This document shows, in pieces, positions 8,113 through 15,652 of a stretch of DNA of 48,099 nt; the first letter of the stretch is position 1, and each line of letters begins with the position of its first letter. This DNA comes from Myxococcales bacterium (lineage in GTDB: Bacteria; Myxococcota_A; Polyangia; Polyangiales; Polyangiaceae). The notes beneath the pieces are model-generated. The model did no database searches, was not told the origin of the DNA, and was given only the letters and a program-made list of their open reading frames with translations. The DNA lies in NCBI GenBank assembly GCA_016191785.1, contig JACPVJ010000130.1:1-48099 (forward strand). The letters run 5' to 3'. The position numbers and the translations under genes were made by a program.

Positions 8113-9432
8113 TCAGCCCGGACCCGGCCGCGAGCCCTCTCCGTACAGCATGCGCCGCAGGTCGGAACGCGTGACGATGCCGACCAAACGACCGGCTTCT
8201 AGAACGGGCAGCCGACCCACGTCGTGTTTCTGCATCAGCTCGAGGGCGCGCTCGGGCGTCTCGTCGACGCCCACGCTGTAGATCTTGTGGGTCATGAACC
8301 CGCTCACCGGCAGCGCCATCCGGCCGTCGCGGTCGGCCCGCTCGAGATCGCTCCGCGAGATGATGCCGATCAGCGCTCCGTCCTTCACCACCGGAACGCC
8401 CGTGTGGCCCGAGATCGAGAGCGAGGTCGCGACCTCGCGGAGGGTGGCGGTGGGGCGCACCGTGCGGACCGGGCTCGACATCAGGTCGGCCACGCGACGC
8501 GCCAGCGGGGGGTGAGCGTGCACCGCGGCCCGGAGCTCGGCCAAGACGGTCGCAGAATCGCCGCGGCGCAACGCGCCGGAGGCGGCCCCTGCGTGCCCGC
8601 CGCCCCCGACGCTGGCCACCAGCGCGCCCGCATCGATCAAGGCCGAACGCGAGCGCGCCACCACCTGCACGCGATCGCTGCCCACTCCGAACACCGCGAA
8701 CACCGCCGCGTGACCGGTCAAGTCCGTGAGCTCGGTGATCACGTCGGCGAAGCCGTCCACCGCGTGGGCCAGATCGCGGCGCACGAACGCCACCTGCAGG
8801 TGACCGACCCGCTCGACCTCGAGCGCGCCCAAGAGCTCGGCCAAGAGCGCGCGCTGGGCCGCCGAGAACGGCGGCTCGAGGTAGCGACTCATGACCCGCA
8901 AGCTCGCGCCCCGGTCCAAGAGCCAGCCCAGCGCCCGGGCGTCGCGCGCAGAAGTCCCGGCATACGTCAGCGAGCCGGTGTCGGCGTGGATCCCCAGCGC
9001 CAGCAGCGTGGCCTCGACCTCGTCGACTTCGAGCGCGGCGGCGTCCATTCGCTCGACCAAGAGCGTGGTCGCCGAGCCCACCGCCTCGACATACAGGCGG
9101 TCGGCGCGCAGATCGTCGTCCGCCGCCGGGTGATGGTCGTAGACGGTGACCTCGATCTCTCCGCGCTCTCCCCGCTCGACGACTCGGCGGAAGTCCGCCA
9201 GCCGCCCCTTGCGTCGCACGTCGACCACGATCAGATGGCGCACCGCCTCGGGATCGAGCTCGCTGTAGAACGAGCTCGGAAAGCGGTCCTTGTGTAGGCC
9301 AAGGTACTCACGCACCTCCTTGCCCAGCCGGCGGCCGAGCACGATCACCGCGCCGGGGTGGAGCTTCTGCGCGGCCACGGCGGCGGCCAGCGCGTCGAAG
9401 TCCGCCATGTCGTGGGTGACGATGATCTCCAT
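8113..9432 (-). CDS. DHH-family phosphoesterase with CBS domain pair
   Basis: A 439-residue cytoplasmic protein. The DHH domain shows the N-terminal metal motif HDMADFDA (7-14), the signature D99-H100-H101 and a DHHA1 GGGGHAGAASG loop near residue 280. Two CBS domains follow (about 315-430: VADLMSSPVRTV..., VSGFMTHKIYSV...), which bind adenosine nucleotides. DHH-CBS is the front half of a known long tRNA nucleotidyltransferase architecture, but the polyA-polymerase/CCA domain is absent, so this is probably a nucleotide-regulated phosphoesterase or nanoRNase-like enzyme. It leads the five-gene minus run and has a TACGCT box before its ATG. Confidence 0.85.
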   Translation of the reverse strand: MEIIVTHDMADFDALAAAVAAQKLHPGAVIVLGRRLGKEVREYLGLHKDRFPSSFYSELDPEAVRHLIVVDVRRKGRLADFRRVVERGERGEIEVTVYDHHPAADDDLRADRLYVEAVGSATTLLVERMDAAALEVDEVEATLLALGIHADTGSLTYAGTSARDARALGWLLDRGASLRVMSRYLEPPFSAAQRALLAELLGALEVERVGHLQVAFVRRDLAHAVDGFADVITELTDLTGHAAVFAVFGVGSDRVQVVARSRSALIDAGALVASVGGGGHAGAASGALRRGDSATVLAELRAAVHAHPPLARRVADLMSSPVRTVRPTATLREVATSLSISGHTGVPVVKDGALIGIISRSDLERADRDGRMALPVSGFMTHKIYSVGVDETPERALELMQKHDVGRLPVLEAGRLVGIVTRSDLRRMLYGEGSRPGPG

Positions 9433-9443
9433 CCGCGCTCGAC

Positions 9444-9449
9444 AGCGTA
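9444..9449 (-). promoter_or_regulatory. -10 element TACGCT upstream of the DHH-CBS operon
   Basis: On the minus strand GCTACGCT lies 11 nt before the ATG at 9432. The same octamer sits at the same distance before the Lhr gene (22191-22186). Confidence 0.4.
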
Positions 9450-9507
9450 GCCGAGGGCCTGATCCCCGTCATGTCCCGGGCGGACGAATCCGCTCAGCAT
9501 CGAGCGC

Positions 9508-9515
9508 GGAGGTGA
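9508..9515 (+). promoter_or_regulatory. Strong ribosome-binding site GGAGGTGA for the radical SAM gene
   Basis: A near-perfect Shine-Dalgarno sits just before the ATG at 9519. It fixes that start and contrasts with the leaderless-looking genes elsewhere. Confidence 0.7.
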
Positions 9516-9518
9516 GTC

Positions 9519-11756
9519 ATGCGGGTGATGCTGATCGGGGCAGACTTCGAAGAGAACCTGGGGCTCGGGATGATCGCAGCGGTCGCAGAGCGCGCCGGCC
9601 ACGAGGTCCGCATCGTGCCCTTCAACGACGCCGCGGCTCGCAAGCGCATCGCCGACGAGGTCGCCTCGGCCAACCCTGACGTGGTGGGGCTCAGCATCCA
9701 GTTCCAGCACCGCTCGCACGAGTTCCTGTCGCTGTCGCGCATGCTGCGCCAGCGCGGCTTCGCCGGCCACGTCACGGCCGGCGGTCAGTTCCCCACCCTG
9801 GCCCACGGCGAGGTGCTCGGACGCGGGCACGGCATCGACAGCGTGGTGCTGCACGACGGGGAAGAGACCTTCGTCGAGCTGCTCGCGGCGCTCGAGAACG
9901 GCACAGCGCTCGACGCGGTGCGCGGACTGGCGTTCGCGGCGGCCGGCGGAGTGAAGAGAACCGCGGGCCGAGGCCTCGGAACCAGCCTCGATGCCCACCC
10001 CTTCCCGATCCGCTATCGGCGCCCGGCCCGCCACGCAGGCGTCCCGTTCGTACCCATCATGGCCTCGCGGGGTTGCTGGGGCAGCTGCTCGTACTGCTCG
10101 ATCACCTCGTTTTACCGCGACGCCAAGCGCGACGGCGGCGGCGCGCTGTTGCGCTTTCGCAGCCCCGACAACGTCGCCGAAGAGATGGCGCGGCTGACCC
10201 ACGCGCTGGGCGAGGCCTGCGTGTTCTGCTTTCACGACGACAACTTCCTCTTGCCCAAGCCGGCCGACTCGCTCGCGCGCGTCAGCGCCATCGTCTGCGC
10301 CCTGCGCGACCGGGGCGTCGAGAACGCCGGATTCATCGGCAAATGCCGACCCGAAACCCTGAACCCCGAGCTGGCGGTGAAGCTCCGTGAGCTGGGCGTG
10401 GTGCGTCTGTACGTCGGCGTCGAAAACGTGGCCCGCGCTGGCTCCGAGCACCTGAACCGCGGCGTGCAGCACCGGGCCGTCGCCCGAGCCCTCGAGGCGT
10501 GCGACCAGGCCGGCATCTTCGCCTGCTACAACCTCTTGGTCTTCGAGCCCGAAGCCACGCTGGCGCACGTGCGCGAGAACATCGCTTTCATGCGCGCGCA
10601 CCCGGCCCAACCCGTGAACTTCTGCCGCGCCGAGCCCTACTACGGCACGCCGCTGCAGCTGGGCCTGGCCGAGGCCGGGAAGATCGGCGGCAGCTACCTC
10701 GGCTGGAACTACCGGATCGACGACGCCCGCACCGAGCTCTGCTTCCGGATCGCGTCGGCGGCGTTCCGCGAGCGCAACTACCGCTGCGACGGCGTCGCCA
10801 ATCGCTACATGGGCGTGGGCTACGCCGCGAAGCTGGTCGAGCACTTCCACCCCGATCGCGCCGGCGCCCACCGGCGCCTGCTCGAGCGCGCCGAATCCCT
10901 GACCCGGGCCATCACCCTCGACACCGCCGCGCTCCTCGAGAAGGCGGTCGATCTCGCCGAGTCCGCGAGCCTCGGCGGCGTCGCCGCCGTCGACGCCGTC
11001 GACGCCATCGAGCGCAAGACCGCGCTCCTGGCGCTCGAGGTCGCCGCCTCCGATCGCGTCTGGCAGCACGAGCTGGATCAGTTCTACGCCGAGGTCGACG
11101 GCTTCGTGCGCCGGCTGGGCGAGCCGCGGGTGGCCCGGCGCGCCCCGGCCAAGTCGCGCCCCAACGTCGCCCTGACCGCGTCCCTCGCGCTCTGGGCCCT
11201 CGGGGCGTCGGCCTGCGGCGGAGACACCGGCACCGACGCGCCGAAGGACGGTGGCAAGGACGATCACTTCGTCGCCGACCCTCCGCCGCCCGACGGCGGC
11301 TACGACGCCGAGCCCGATCAGATGGTGGTCGACGCGCTGCCCGACGACGGGGGCAAGGACGCGAGCGACGACGGCGACTCGATGGTCGCCGATCCGCCGC
11401 CGGCGGACGGGGGCATGTCGCTGAACGACACTGACGTCCGCCGCCTGGACGTGATCGATCAGTGGGTGGACACCGGCGCGCGACGCGCGGCCAAGAGCCG
11501 CGACCTGCCGCTGTACGAGCCGCCCGAGATCGAGATCGCCGCGGTGCGAGTTGGCGACGCCATCGAGGCCACCCTGCGCGGCGCGCCCGAGGGCGCGGCC
11601 TTCCGGTGGGAAGCCGAGGGCCCGATCGACGGCGCCGAGCGCACGGTGCGGTGGACCCCGGCCGAGGGCGCCGACGACGCGCTCCGCGTCGCGGTGCGGA
11701 CCCGCGGCGGGATCAGCGTGGCGTCGCTGCGCGCCAAGGCCGTGAAGGTCGGCTGA
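9519..11756 (+). CDS. B12-binding radical SAM protein with lipoprotein-like C-terminal tail
   Basis: A single 745-codon frame. Residues 1-150 look like a cobalamin-binding Rossmann domain (MRVMLIGADFEENLGLGMIA). The radical SAM core follows with C186-x3-C190-x2-C193 (RGCWGSCSYC), which binds the 4Fe-4S cluster, up to about residue 535. The rest is unlike the family: Arg/Lys residues, a hydrophobic stretch and a lipobox-like GASAC (C566), then an acidic region with three copies of the motif [MF]V[AV]D[PA][PL]P-x-DGG (from 585, 602 and 622) and a small Ig-like end. Either this is a true fusion or the tail is a separate lipoprotein made from an internal start. The substrate is unknown. It is divergent from the DHH-CBS operon. 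Confidence 0.85.
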   Translation: MRVMLIGADFEENLGLGMIAAVAERAGHEVRIVPFNDAAARKRIADEVASANPDVVGLSIQFQHRSHEFLSLSRMLRQRGFAGHVTAGGQFPTLAHGEVLGRGHGIDSVVLHDGEETFVELLAALENGTALDAVRGLAFAAAGGVKRTAGRGLGTSLDAHPFPIRYRRPARHAGVPFVPIMASRGCWGSCSYCSITSFYRDAKRDGGGALLRFRSPDNVAEEMARLTHALGEACVFCFHDDNFLLPKPADSLARVSAIVCALRDRGVENAGFIGKCRPETLNPELAVKLRELGVVRLYVGVENVARAGSEHLNRGVQHRAVARALEACDQAGIFACYNLLVFEPEATLAHVRENIAFMRAHPAQPVNFCRAEPYYGTPLQLGLAEAGKIGGSYLGWNYRIDDARTELCFRIASAAFRERNYRCDGVANRYMGVGYAAKLVEHFHPDRAGAHRRLLERAESLTRAITLDTAALLEKAVDLAESASLGGVAAVDAVDAIERKTALLALEVAASDRVWQHELDQFYAEVDGFVRRLGEPRVARRAPAKSRPNVALTASLALWALGASACGGDTGTDAPKDGGKDDHFVADPPPPDGGYDAEPDQMVVDALPDDGGKDASDDGDSMVADPPPADGGMSLNDTDVRRLDVIDQWVDTGARRAAKSRDLPLYEPPEIEIAAVRVGDAIEATLRGAPEGAAFRWEAEGPIDGAERTVRWTPAEGADDALRVAVRTRGGISVASLRAKAVKVG
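11130..11756 (+). other. Possible nested lipoprotein cistron inside the radical SAM frame
   Basis: An in-frame GTG at 11130 would give a 208-residue product beginning VARRAPAKSR, then a hydrophobic core and GASAC: a textbook lipoprotein signal. It would continue with the DPPPPDGG-type repeats and a beta-sandwich-like end. The upstream GGGCGAG is a weak ribosome site. A lipobox in the middle of a cytoplasmic radical SAM enzyme makes little sense unless this start is used or the two genes fused recently. Confidence 0.4.
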
Positions 11757-11764
11757 GAGGCCGC

Positions 11765-11834
11765 GGATCACGCCCGTGGTCCTCGCCCCGTGGCACGCTG
11801 GGCGACAGATCGCGCGGATCACGGGGCGTGATCC
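11765..11834. promoter_or_regulatory. GGATCACG palindrome cluster between radical SAM and SYLF genes
   Basis: GGATCACG occurs at 11765-11772 and 11816-11823, and inverted (CGTGATCC) at 11827-11834. The last two form a perfect 8-bp hairpin with a GGG loop; the first and second copies are 51 bp apart. No T-tract follows, so an operator is at least as likely as a terminator for the radical SAM gene. The SYLF gene start lies about 95 bp downstream. Confidence 0.45.
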
Positions 11835-11928
11835 ACAGCTGGTGTCGCGAGGGGGGCTACGTACCGTGTCCGAGCGCACCGTTGAACGAACCCTCGCCGC
11901 GCGGGCACTACCTGGCGAGGAGAGAGCA

Positions 11929-12489
11929 GTGACCAAGATTTCCAGCACGGTTTTGGCCCTTGGATTGACGATGGCAGCGGCGGGCTGTGGCGGCGCCGGC
12001 TGGCGCCCGGACTACCCGGAGGCCCGCGAGCCGGCGGTGGCCGCCTCGGCGGAAGCAGCGGAGACTCTTGCTCGGTTCCGGCAGAGGGACCCGGGACTCG
12101 GGCGCTTCATGGACGAGGCCTACGGCGTCGCGGTCTTCTCGACGGTCGGCAAGGGCGCCATCGCCGTCGGCGGCGCCCATGGCAAGGGGGAGGTGTACGA
12201 GCAGGGCCGGCTCGTCGGGTCCGCTCGGGTCACCCAGCTCTCGCTGGGGCTGGCGCTCGGCGGGCAGTCCTATTCCGAGCTGATCTTCTTCCGCGACAAG
12301 CCAACCTTCGACGAGTTCAGGCGCGGCAACTTCGAGCTCGGCGCCCAGGCCTCCGCGGTCGCGGTCACGGCGGGCGCTTCCACCGACGCCAGCTGGGACG
12401 ACGGCGTCGCCGTCTTCACGCTGCCGAAGGGCGGGCTGATGTACGAGGCCGCCGTCGCCGGCCAGAAGTTCAGCTTCACGCCGATGTAG
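11929..12489 (+). CDS. SYLF/YSC84-domain lipoprotein
   Basis: A 186-residue envelope lipoprotein. The signal is MTKISSTVLALGLTMAAAGC with lipobox AAGC. The SYLF domain fills residues 55-186 (YGVAVFSTVGKGAIAVGGAHGKGEV, SLGLALGGQSYSELIFF, SAVAVTAG, GGLMYEAAVAGQKF). SYLF (YSC84) domains bind phospholipids in eukaryotes; the role of bacterial lipoprotein versions is not well established. The GTG at 11929 was chosen because GAGGAGAG precedes it and the signal peptide starts there; an in-frame ATG at 11776 would bury the signal. Confidence 0.85.
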   Translation: MTKISSTVLALGLTMAAAGCGGAGWRPDYPEAREPAVAASAEAAETLARFRQRDPGLGRFMDEAYGVAVFSTVGKGAIAVGGAHGKGEVYEQGRLVGSARVTQLSLGLALGGQSYSELIFFRDKPTFDEFRRGNFELGAQASAVAVTAGASTDASWDDGVAVFTLPKGGLMYEAAVAGQKFSFTPM

Positions 12490-12555
12490 CTCGCCCCGGA
12501 GCGCCGGCGCCTCGCCTCGCCTCGCGGTCTGGTACGCTGAGAAGCGGCCCCGCTC

Positions 12556-13098
12556 ATGAACGAGAGTCGTCACATCGCGCTGCTCCGCGGAATCAACGTG
12601 GGCGGGAGCAACCTGATCAAGATGGCCGACCTCAGGGCCAGCTTCGAGGGGTTGGGGTTCACCGACGTCGCGACCTACATCCAGAGCGGCAACGTGGTGT
12701 TCAGCGCGAAGCCCGCCGCCAAGCAGAAGCTCACGAAGACCATCGAGGCGGCGCTGAGCAAGACGTTCCAGTACGGCTCGCGGGTCGTGCTGATCTCCGC
12801 CCTGGAGCTCGAGGCGGTGGTCGCGCAGGCGCCAGGGGGCTTCGGGAAGCAGCCGGCGCGCTATCGCTACGACGTCGTGTTCGTGATGCAGCCGCTCACA
12901 CCCCGAGACGTGATCCCGCAAATCGCCACCAACCCAGCCGTGGACACGGTCGCTGCCGGGGAGCACGCGCTCTACTTTCGGCGACTCGTCAGCAAGGCCA
13001 CGCAGAGCCACCTGCGGAAGCTGATCGCTCACCCCATCTACCAGAGCGTGACCCTCCGCAACTGGAACACGACGACCCAGCTCCTGGCGATGCTGTGA
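12556..13098 (+). CDS. DUF1697-family protein
   Basis: A 180-residue cytoplasmic protein with the DUF1697 signature: HIALLRGINVGGSNLIKMADLR at the N-terminus, YIQSGNVVFSA in the middle and a final KLIAHPIYQSVTLRNWNTTTQLLAML. The family is widespread and lacks an assigned reaction. A GGTACGCT box lies 17 nt before the ATG with GAGAAG between them, so this gene seems to have a short leader with a ribosome site. There are no membrane segments. Confidence 0.9.
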   Translation: MNESRHIALLRGINVGGSNLIKMADLRASFEGLGFTDVATYIQSGNVVFSAKPAAKQKLTKTIEAALSKTFQYGSRVVLISALELEAVVAQAPGGFGKQPARYRYDVVFVMQPLTPRDVIPQIATNPAVDTVAAGEHALYFRRLVSKATQSHLRKLIAHPIYQSVTLRNWNTTTQLLAML

Positions 13099-13205
13099 AG
13101 ATGTCGCGCTGACCCCCACCGATCCGAGCCGCGAATGCCAAACCAGCAGTTGCGGGCTCGGCCGAGCCGCCGCACCATGGGCCACCGGCTGTCGAAGAGG
13201 TGCTC

Positions 13206-13661
13206 ATGACCGACTCGTTCCTGCGCGTTTCAGAGGTGATGACAACGGCGGTGGTGTTGGTGAACACCACCACGACGGCCCGCGAGGCGGCAGAGATCCT
13301 CACCCGGAGCCGCATCAACGGCGCGCCGGTCCTGGACGAGCACCGGCAGGTCGTCGGCATCGTCTCGAAGACCGACCTGCTCGACGCCCGCAACTACCCG
13401 ACCGATCGGGAGGCCCTGGTCGGGGACCTGATGACCAGAATCGTGCTGGCGATTCGGCCGTCGCAGCCCGCCATGGCGGCGGTCCGCCTGATGGTCACGG
13501 AAGACGTCCATCGGGTGGTGGTGATCAACGAGGACGGGACGCTGGCCGGAGTCGTGGCCCCGATGGATGTGATGCGAGCGATTGCCCAGGGGCGCGCGCT
13601 CGGCGAGGCCAGTCAGGCCGCGTCGACCGACTTCGTGAGCCTGACCTGGGTTAAGCGCTGA
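13206..13661 (+). CDS. CBS-domain pair protein
   Basis: A 151-residue cytoplasmic protein consisting of two CBS domains (VSEVMTTAVVLV...GIVSKTDLLD and VGDLMTRIVLAI...GVVAPMDVMRAI). Stand-alone CBS pairs bind adenine nucleotides and act as energy-state sensors. The ATG at 13206 has GAAGAGG a few bases upstream; the in-frame GTG at 13200 would overlap that site. It converges with the LamG lipoprotein gene, with one base between the stops. Confidence 0.85.
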   Translation: MTDSFLRVSEVMTTAVVLVNTTTTAREAAEILTRSRINGAPVLDEHRQVVGIVSKTDLLDARNYPTDREALVGDLMTRIVLAIRPSQPAMAAVRLMVTEDVHRVVVINEDGTLAGVVAPMDVMRAIAQGRALGEASQAASTDFVSLTWVKR

Positions 13662-13662
13662 G

Positions 13663-14943
13663 CTACTTCGTCTTCTGGTGGTACGCGGCGACCTCGGTGG
13701 CCGAGAGCACTCGCCGGTAGATCGCGACCTCGTCGATCACTCCCACGAACCACGCTCCCGCGGCGGCGCTGGTCCCGTCGGCACCAACGCCACGGCAGCC
13801 GATGCCGAGGCCCGAGGCCTGATCGGCCAGCGCGCCAGCGAGCGCGCGGGTGAACACCTCGGCGCCGTCCACGTAGTGCCGCACCGTCGCGCCGTCGAAG
13901 GTCATGCTCACGTGGCGCCACGCCCCGGGGCCGACCGTGCCCGTCCCGAACCAGTCCCAGGTGCCGGTGGCGTTGACGGCTTCCTGAAACACGTTGGTCG
14001 AGGACTGGATGCCAAGCTCGTACGAGCCCTCCTTGTTCAAGATGATGCCGCGGTCGGCAGGCGCGCAGTCACCTTGAGTCATGACCCACGCCATGACCGA
14101 GAGCTTCGTTCCGCCGACCATGTCGAGCGCTGCGCCGTCGGGAACGGTCAGGCACTTGCTGGCTTCGACCTTCAGGCCCTGCCCCACCTTGCCCGGCACC
14201 AAGCTTGCGCCGTTCAGCGCCCCGTGGTGCCCCTTGCCGCTCGAGTCCTGACCGTTGCCTTCGAAGCGCCAGCTGCCGATCAGATCTTGGTCTTCGGGGC
14301 CACACAGCCCGAGCACGCAGCCGAGGCCGCTCTTGCAGTCCGTCGCCGACTGGCACGCCTTGCCAGCGGCGCACCCGACGCAGCCCCCACCGCAGTCGAC
14401 GTCGGTCTCGCTCGCGTCCTTCAGCGCGTTCTCGCAGTGGCACTTGCCGCCGACGCACGCGCCGACCACGCACCCCGCGCCGCAGGCCCCGCAGTGTTTG
14501 GCGCTGGTCTGGGTGTCCACGCAGCTGCCGGCGCAGAGGGTCTGGCCGGTGGAGCAGCCGGCGGCGCAGGCGCCCGCCGAGCAAACCTGCGCCGCAGCGC
14601 AGGCGCTGTCGCAGGCCCCGCAGTGTGCCGGATCGCTGTCCAGAGCCACGCACGCTCCGCTGCACGCGCTGGTCCCTTCGCCACACGCCGCCGCACACTT
14701 GCCCAGCGAGCACACCTCTGCCGGCAAGCACGCCTTGCCGCAGCCGCCGCAGTGCTTCGGGCTCGAGCCGACGTCGACGCACTCGCCGCTGCACACCGCG
14801 CCCCAGCAACTCGACCCGTCGATCCCCGTCGCCGCGTCGCCGCCGCCCCCGCCGCTGCCGGTCGGTGCACTGGGCTCGTCGCCGCCACACCCGGCGGCGA
14901 GCGCGAGCGCCCAAAGCACGCCACCGGCCCGACGCAGCACCAC
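13663..14943 (-). CDS. Cys-rich repeat lipoprotein with C-terminal LamG-like domain
   Basis: About 426 residues, exported. The start GTG at 14943 gives a lipoprotein signal (VVLRRAGGVLWALALAAGCGG), then a Gly linker. Three Myxococcales-type Cys-rich repeats follow (CSGECVDVGSSPKHCGGCG-like), then a further Cys-rich stretch with DASETDVDCGGGCVGC, and a LamG/concanavalin-like domain (LIGSWRFEGNGQDSSGKGHHG..., AWRHVSMTFDGATVRHYVDG). The build suggests a rigid disulfide stalk presenting a sugar- or protein-binding cap at the surface. Its stalk is related to the two proteins at 26978-30462. A TTGACA/CACGCT promoter sits directly before the GTG and supports this start. Confidence 0.8.
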   Translation of the reverse strand: MVLRRAGGVLWALALAAGCGGDEPSAPTGSGGGGGDAATGIDGSSCWGAVCSGECVDVGSSPKHCGGCGKACLPAEVCSLGKCAAACGEGTSACSGACVALDSDPAHCGACDSACAAAQVCSAGACAAGCSTGQTLCAGSCVDTQTSAKHCGACGAGCVVGACVGGKCHCENALKDASETDVDCGGGCVGCAAGKACQSATDCKSGLGCVLGLCGPEDQDLIGSWRFEGNGQDSSGKGHHGALNGASLVPGKVGQGLKVEASKCLTVPDGAALDMVGGTKLSVMAWVMTQGDCAPADRGIILNKEGSYELGIQSSTNVFQEAVNATGTWDWFGTGTVGPGAWRHVSMTFDGATVRHYVDGAEVFTRALAGALADQASGLGIGCRGVGADGTSAAAGAWFVGVIDEVAIYRRVLSATEVAAYHQKTK

Positions 14944-14949
14944 CCTCGA

Positions 14950-14979
14950 AGCGTGCGGCGCCGGGGGCGAACGTGTCAA
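14950..14979 (-). promoter_or_regulatory. Sigma70-type promoter of the LamG lipoprotein gene
   Basis: On the minus strand a perfect TTGACA (14979-14974) is followed after 18 nt by CACGCT (14955-14950), then 6 nt to the GTG at 14943. Transcription would begin at or next to the start codon. Confidence 0.5.
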
Positions 14980-14989
14980 GCCGGGAGCG

Positions 14990-15631
14990 CTAGTAGAACC
15001 CCTCGCGCCGAGCATAGCGCGCGCCGCGCTCGGCGTCGTAGCTCGGGGGGTCGACGGCCTCGCCGACGATCGCGCGCATGATTTCGCCGCCGGTCGGCAA
15101 CGCGGCGCGGTCGACGAAGCGGGCAGGGTTCCAGAAGTCCGAGCGGAGGAAGGCCTTGCTGCACTGGGTGTACGCGCTCTCGATGTCGACCAAGATCCCG
15201 AGCTTCGGCGGCTTCCCCTCCACTGCAGAGGGCGCGAGCAAGCCGGCGTCGGTGGTGAGCGTGGCGCGCCCGTGCACCCGGAAGGCGTCACCTACCCCCG
15301 GCACGATGAAGAGCAGTCCGACGTGGGGGTTCTCGACGATGTTGCGGAGCGAGTCGGCGATGCGATTGCCGGGCCGCTCGGGTAAGAGCAGCGTGCGCTC
15401 GTCCAGGATGCGCACGAAGCCCGCGGGGTCACCTCGGGGGCTCACGTCGCATCCGCCTCGTCCGTCGCTGGTGGCCAAAATCACCATCGGCGATCGTTCG
15501 ATGAACTGCCGCGTCAGCGCGTTGAGCCGATCGGTGACCTTGGCGGCGACCAGCGGCAGCGGCGCGCCCAAGAGCGCCCGGAGCGCGGTTTCGTCGTCGA
15601 TGGTCTGGGCCGTGAGGCGGTGGGGCGGCAT
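14990..15631 (-). CDS. Pyridoxamine 5'-phosphate oxidase-like FMN-binding protein
   Basis: A 213-residue cytoplasmic protein of the split-barrel flavoprotein group (MSMEG_1061/DR2398-like PPOX). Visible segments are FIERSPMVILATSDGRGGCDVSPRGDPAGF, LLLPERPGNRIADSLRNIVENPHVGLLFIVPG and RVHGRATL, the FMN-binding barrel strands. Such proteins reduce or bind small molecules with flavin; the substrate is not predictable. It follows the ECF sigma gene by 21 nt on the same strand, so co-transcription is likely. Confidence 0.85.
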   Translation of the reverse strand: MPPHRLTAQTIDDETALRALLGAPLPLVAAKVTDRLNALTRQFIERSPMVILATSDGRGGCDVSPRGDPAGFVRILDERTLLLPERPGNRIADSLRNIVENPHVGLLFIVPGVGDAFRVHGRATLTTDAGLLAPSAVEGKPPKLGILVDIESAYTQCSKAFLRSDFWNPARFVDRAALPTGGEIMRAIVGEAVDPPSYDAERGARYARREGFY

Positions 15632-15652
15632 GCGCCGCGTGCTAGCGCCGGC

